From positions 1-56,914 of the forward strand of contig NZ_JSYG01000030.1 of the NCBI RefSeq assembly GCF_000784735.1: a stretch of 56,914 bases of DNA, read 5' to 3'. This DNA is from Dickeya undicola. GTDB taxonomy: Bacteria > Pseudomonadota > Gammaproteobacteria > Enterobacterales > Enterobacteriaceae. The notes under the pieces were generated by a model that saw only the letters and a program-made list of their open reading frames with translations, had not been told where the DNA came from and ran no database searches. The position numbers were made by a program, and so were the translations under genes. This document shows positions 54,137 through 56,914 of the stretch, in pieces (the stretch's first letter is position 1; every line of letters begins with the position of its first letter).

Positions 54137-55069
54137 ATGAACGTGATTGGAATCATCATGTCATCGGGAAAAACTTCCGTTGATGTTGCGCTGTATACAT
54201 TGTTGCCGATTATGGTCGTGATGCTGGTCATCATGCGGTTTCTGGAAGTGAAGGGCATCGTCGATGCGTTGGTTCGGTGGATGGCACCGATTCTCAAGCC
54301 TTTCGGGCTCACCGGTATGAGTACCTTTGCGTTGATTCAGCTTAACTTTGTCAGTTTTGCCGCACCACTGGCGACGTTATCGATTATGGAAAAACGCGGG
54401 ACGTCCGATCGCCATATGGCAGCGACGCTGGCGATGGTGTTTGCTATGGGGCAGGGCAACGTGTTTTATCCGTTAACGCCATTTGGCCTGCACTGGGCTG
54501 CGGCCATTGTGATCTCGATTATCGGCGGGTTGGCGGCAGCGGCGTTAACCTACCATGTGCTGGGGCGCAACCTCTCTGCGCAGGAAAGTGGGCGTTCTGG
54601 CGATGTTTCTGCTGAAGAACCGACGGCCAGAGGCGTTATCGGTATTATTAACAGCGCCGGGGCGGATGCCATCAGGTTAGCACTCGGATCGGTGCCGATG
54701 CTGATTCTTTCCATGACGATTGTTGGCATACTGCAATCCGCTGGCGCGGTGACCGCGCTAGAGCGCTTTTTCTCACCGTTGTTGGCGTCGGCCAATATTT
54801 CTCCTGTTTTTGTGATGCCGACGTTGGTGAAATGCCTGGCGGGCGGTACGGCTTATTTTGGCGTGGTGTCCGATCTGATCCAGCAGGGAAAAATGACCGC
54901 CAGTCAGATTAACGCCTCTGCCGGGCTGCTGATACAGACGTTTGATTTACCGGGTATCGGCATTTTTCTGGGGGTTGGCTCTCGCTTCACCCGCTTATTC
55001 CGCTATGCCGCGTTGGGCGCGCTGTTCGGTATAGTGATCAGAGCAGTACTGCATGGGGTGATGTTTTGA
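54137..55069 (+). CDS. Membrane protein with nucleoside-transporter gate (nucleoside recognition) domain
   Basis: This 310-residue membrane protein has about eight hydrophobic segments and two similar halves, as in SpmA/SpmB- and YjiH/YjiG-type proteins. Conserved pieces are FALIQLNFVSFAAPLATLSI near residue 65, FAMGQGNVFYPLTPFGLHW near 98 and PTLVKCLAGGTAYFGVVSD near 232. E. coli relatives are uncharacterised. The ATG is preceded by AGGGA, and a CRP-like site lies upstream, in keeping with uptake of a carbon source. The substrate is not known. Confidence 0.78.
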   Translation: MNVIGIIMSSGKTSVDVALYTLLPIMVVMLVIMRFLEVKGIVDALVRWMAPILKPFGLTGMSTFALIQLNFVSFAAPLATLSIMEKRGTSDRHMAATLAMVFAMGQGNVFYPLTPFGLHWAAAIVISIIGGLAAAALTYHVLGRNLSAQESGRSGDVSAEEPTARGVIGIINSAGADAIRLALGSVPMLILSMTIVGILQSAGAVTALERFFSPLLASANISPVFVMPTLVKCLAGGTAYFGVVSDLIQQGKMTASQINASAGLLIQTFDLPGIGIFLGVGSRFTRLFRYAALGALFGIVIRAVLHGVMF

Positions 55070-55131
55070 ATCATCCTGACGTCAGGATCGACCGAATCGG
55101 GAATCATCGTCATCTGTTGTGTGAAAGAACC

Positions 55132-55163
55132 GTCATCAAGGCGCGTTTTTACCCCTTGATGAC
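55132..55163. terminator. Two-way terminator between convergent genes
   Basis: A perfect 10-bp stem GTCATCAAGG / CCTTGATGAC around a T-rich 12-base loop, nine bases from the stop of the reverse-strand thioesterase gene. Confidence 0.65.
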
Positions 55164-55172
55164 ATTTATCTC

Positions 55173-55559
55173 TTAGTTTGCTAGCGCATTGGTCACGGCT
55201 TCTGGCATTGAAGGACGGCCGTTAGTCAGACACGTGGCGACAAAAGTGGCTTCTGCGTATGTGACGCCGTCGACCTTAATCAACTGAACGAAATTGACAC
55301 GATTGCGCTTCTCGTTTTTCTCCAACTGACAGGTAACCTCTAACTGATCGCCTTTTTGCAGGCTTTTACGAAAGCGCAGAGAATACTCAAGGACCATATA
55401 GACTTTCCCCTGCTTGAATTCCTCTTCAATATCAATGCCTAGTGACTCTTTCATGAACGCATGGCGCGTCCACTCCATATAAAATGGGTAATAAAGACCA
55501 TCGACAACGCCCTGGAAATCGATATGGCTATCCTCAACCTCATAATGTTTTGAAAACAT
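55173..55559 (-). CDS. 4-Hydroxybenzoyl-CoA-thioesterase-fold acyl-CoA thioesterase
   Basis: This 128-residue protein has the hot-dog fold of the YbgC/4HBT group. FSKHYEVEDSHIDFQGVVDG carries the conserved Asp (DFQGVVDG) where 4HBT enzymes have DxxGHVNN; the HVNN part is replaced here by VVDG, so the catalytic Asp remains but the usual His/Asn are lost. VLEYSLRFRKSLQKGDQLEV and FVQLIKVDGVTYAEATFVAT follow. It probably cleaves an acyl-CoA or acyl-ACP, but activity should not be assumed. It is a single gene. Confidence 0.78.
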   Translation of the reverse strand: MFSKHYEVEDSHIDFQGVVDGLYYPFYMEWTRHAFMKESLGIDIEEEFKQGKVYMVLEYSLRFRKSLQKGDQLEVTCQLEKNEKRNRVNFVQLIKVDGVTYAEATFVATCLTNGRPSMPEAVTNALAN

Positions 55560-55605
55560 TTCTGCATCCTGGTCTGGTGGTTACACGGTGACAAGCTTGT
55601 TGCTA

Positions 55606-55742
55606 TATACCTGCCATACGCCAAGTTTCAGGTATGCTGGCGCGATTGGTCCGCCATCAAGGGAGCTCACCTCGACGGGTTAACGCGTGGCGTTGCTCAA
55701 TACACCAGCATTATGTCCTGCAACTCGAATTAGCGGGGTATA
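55606..55742. repeat. Degenerate copy of the palindromic repeat
   Basis: The left end TATACCTGCCATACGCCAAG resembles the repeat at 39845, and the right end reads TCCTGCAACTCGAATTAGCG plus GGGTATA (to 55741). The middle is strongly diverged. The right end directly abuts the decayed Rhs fragment. Confidence 0.6.
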
Positions 55743-56038
55743 CAATACTGAATCCCCATAGTAAATGCGATAACGCCCCCACGTCAGCCAGCCGATCACG
55801 TCGTATTCGTAGTACCAGGTATGGTCTTCGGCATCGGTGCCCGACGTCAGGGTCGAACGCGCCGGAGGTCTGACGCCACAACGCGCCGTTGTCGCCTCAT
55901 TTGATGAACAGGCTGGCACCGTGGCTGAGGGGGCCGAGTGGGTTGGAGTTGGTGTGAATAAGGCATCCGTAAGTCGCTGCAACTGAGCGGCGGATAAAAT
56001 AAAACCGGAAGGATCGTGGGGATCACTTCCGGCTTTTA
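55743..56038 (-). pseudogene. Decayed Rhs-type fragment
   Basis: On the reverse strand a frame from about 56060 to 55680 reads through the region, but its pieces look like an old Rhs coding sequence in more than one frame: SGTDAEDHTWYYEYDVIGWL resembles an Rhs YD repeat, and an adjacent frame gives GDNGALWRQTSGAFD, so a frameshift has separated them. It lies beyond the immunity gene, where orphan rhs C-terminal pieces are often found. Its end is cut by the palindromic repeat. It is unlikely to be expressed as a protein. Confidence 0.45.
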
Positions 56039-56437
56039 TTATAAGTAGGCTTGCTTCCACTTGTCATCAAACCATTCTTTCTTATCAATTCGCCACTCAT
56101 CATTCTTAAATTGAAGAGTATAGCGATATTGATTTTTAAATCCTGTATGTTGTTGAGTTATAAATACACATTTATTTTTATTTAACTCACTACTTAATAC
56201 TTCTTCGTCTGGTGAATACTCTGGTGGTTCACCACATGATAGCGATATTTGCCTGCCCTGTTTTCTTTCTTTTTTTGTGCAGAAGAGAGCATATATATCA
56301 TCAAGTTCCTTTTTGGCTGCATCTTTATGCACAGTCATTCCTTCATTTCTGAATAATGGGTAATACTTCAACTCCCACTGATTCATTTGAATGATAAATT
56401 CTTTTAGAACCTTTTCAGCTTTAGATAACCCAGTCAT
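56039..56437 (-). CDS. NTF2-fold immunity protein for the adjacent Rhs toxin
   Basis: This 132-residue, charged cytoplasmic protein fits the NTF2-fold immunity family of polymorphic toxin systems: VLKEFIIQMNQWELKYYPLF near residue 10, LDDIYALFCTKKERKQGRQI near 46, CGEPPEYSPDEEVLSSEL near 68 and the end NDEWRIDKKEWFDDKWKQAYL. It begins nine bases after the stop of the toxin gene, which is the standard place for a cognate immunity gene. Its A/T-rich codon use differs from the neighbouring core genes, as expected of an acquired cassette. Confidence 0.82.
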   Translation of the reverse strand: MTGLSKAEKVLKEFIIQMNQWELKYYPLFRNEGMTVHKDAAKKELDDIYALFCTKKERKQGRQISLSCGEPPEYSPDEEVLSSELNKNKCVFITQQHTGFKNQYRYTLQFKNDEWRIDKKEWFDDKWKQAYL

Positions 56438-56446
56438 AAAAACACC

Positions 56447-56914
56447 TTAGTTATTGAATATTCTACCAAAGACTTTCTGGCCATTTTGATAGACGTCATA
56501 GTAGATTTCTGTAGGTCGGGTTCCACCGTTTCCATATTTAAACGCCCAGTCAATATCTACTGTTCCATTTTTATCAATATATTTTCTGACTTGATCTTCG
56601 AACACTCGATATTCACCACGGTTAATACCAGGCAACTGCGGGAACACATTCCCTTTACCGCCTTGCCCACCAAGAACATTGCCTAATATGTGTCCGGCAT
56701 CATCGGTTTGATTACCTAATGAACGGGCGTAATCTCTGGAGCTTTGATTTGTTCCAGAACCCGTTCTAAGCTCGGCTTTCGATACGGTAGCTCTGGCTGA
56801 TAATATTTCCCCGTTAGCCCCATGAGTTAACGTCGGGCACTTTGCCAACCCAAACGGATCGACCCAGCACATGGGATTTGAGACATACCCGTAGTTACTC
56901 TCACCCCCCGCTAT
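56447..56914 (-). CDS. Rhs-family polymorphic toxin, C-terminal part (DNA/RNA non-specific endonuclease type)
   Basis: The frame is open at the window edge, so the large Rhs core lies beyond base 56914. The visible part starts GGESNYGYVSNPMCWVDPFG, which includes the Rhs PxxxxDPxGL motif that separates the core from the variable toxin. About 130 residues of toxin follow, with DDAGHILGNVLGGQGGKGNV and FPQLPGINRGEYRVFEDQVR, the DxGH and N-R pattern of the Endonuclease_NS_2 group, whose His is the base. It would be delivered by a type VI secretion system or similar and cut nucleic acid in a rival cell. The immunity gene follows directly. Confidence 0.85.
   Translation of the reverse strand: MAGGESNYGYVSNPMCWVDPFGLAKCPTLTHGANGEILSARATVSKAELRTGSGTNQSSRDYARSLGNQTDDAGHILGNVLGGQGGKGNVFPQLPGINRGEYRVFEDQVRKYIDKNGTVDIDWAFKYGNGGTRPTEIYYDVYQNGQKVFGRIFNN

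Noticed and set aside
55680-56060. 126-codon frame overlapping the immunity gene end
   Set aside because: It crosses the border of a palindromic repeat and its similarity to Rhs is split over two frames. I treat it as a decayed fragment, not a gene.

Overview
The window looks like the chromosome of a pectinolytic enterobacterium, most likely Dickeya or a close Pectobacteriaceae relative. This is inferred from gene content, not from a database match: an oligogalacturonide-type GPH transporter with a KdgR-like box, uxuB fructuronate reductase, nifJ, a xylosidase/xyloside-transporter pair, enteric-type ynfC, sbmC and dinI genes, and an enterobacterial palindromic repeat. The sequence is GC-rich and densely coded. 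I see no rRNA, tRNA, insertion sequence or CRISPR array.

Layout. 1-5.7 kb: the tail of an enolase-superfamily gene, then a five-gene oligopeptide-type ABC importer. 6-15.5 kb: an AI-2E-family membrane protein; a TogT-like oligogalacturonide transporter with a KdgR-like box; a tiny XRE regulator behind a CRP site; uxuB; a marR-emrA-emrB efflux operon with a palindromic operator; and an L,D-transpeptidase. 15.7-20.9 kb: nifJ (pyruvate:flavodoxin oxidoreductase), an unrecognised 140-residue protein and a GNAT acetyltransferase. 21.1-26.8 kb: a probable operon for uptake and deamination of a D-amino acid or beta-hydroxy amino acid (ABC importer, RidA protein, IclR regulator, zinc/PLP D-serine-dehydratase-like enzyme), preceded by a good sigma-54 promoter. 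Two of its genes end in short tandem repeats of their own last codons. 26.9-34.1 kb: a LysE exporter, YnfC lipoprotein, GH43 xylosidase plus GPH transporter, SOS-regulated DinI, a VOC protein, a YciI protein and DdlA.

34.3-52.4 kb is a nearly complete myo-inositol catabolic locus. It holds an RpiR-type regulator, iolA and iolD, then iolG, a ribose-type ABC inositol importer, a second Gfo/Idh/MocA dehydrogenase, an iolC kinase fused to a DUF2090 aldolase-like domain, iolE and iolB. The two halves are separated by three unrelated genes (sbmC, a NUDIX hydrolase and a soluble BdlA-like PAS-PAS chemoreceptor). A broken AraC-type regulator lies against the 3' end of the RpiR gene. Together the enzymes would convert inositol to 2-keto-inositol (iolG), dehydrate it (iolE), open the ring (iolD), isomerise (iolB), phosphorylate (iolC kinase), cleave (iolC C-terminal domain) and finish malonate semialdehyde oxidation (iolA).

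52.4-56.9 kb: a highly structured intergenic element, an MltB-type lytic transglycosylase, a CRP-linked nucleoside-gate-domain membrane protein, a 4HBT thioesterase, and, at the window edge, an Rhs polymorphic toxin C-terminus (DNA/RNA non-specific endonuclease type) with its NTF2-fold immunity gene and a decayed Rhs fragment next to a palindromic repeat. The least explained items are the structured element at 52524-52686, the tandem repeats at gene ends, the sigma-54-linked D-amino-acid cluster and the Rhs cassette.
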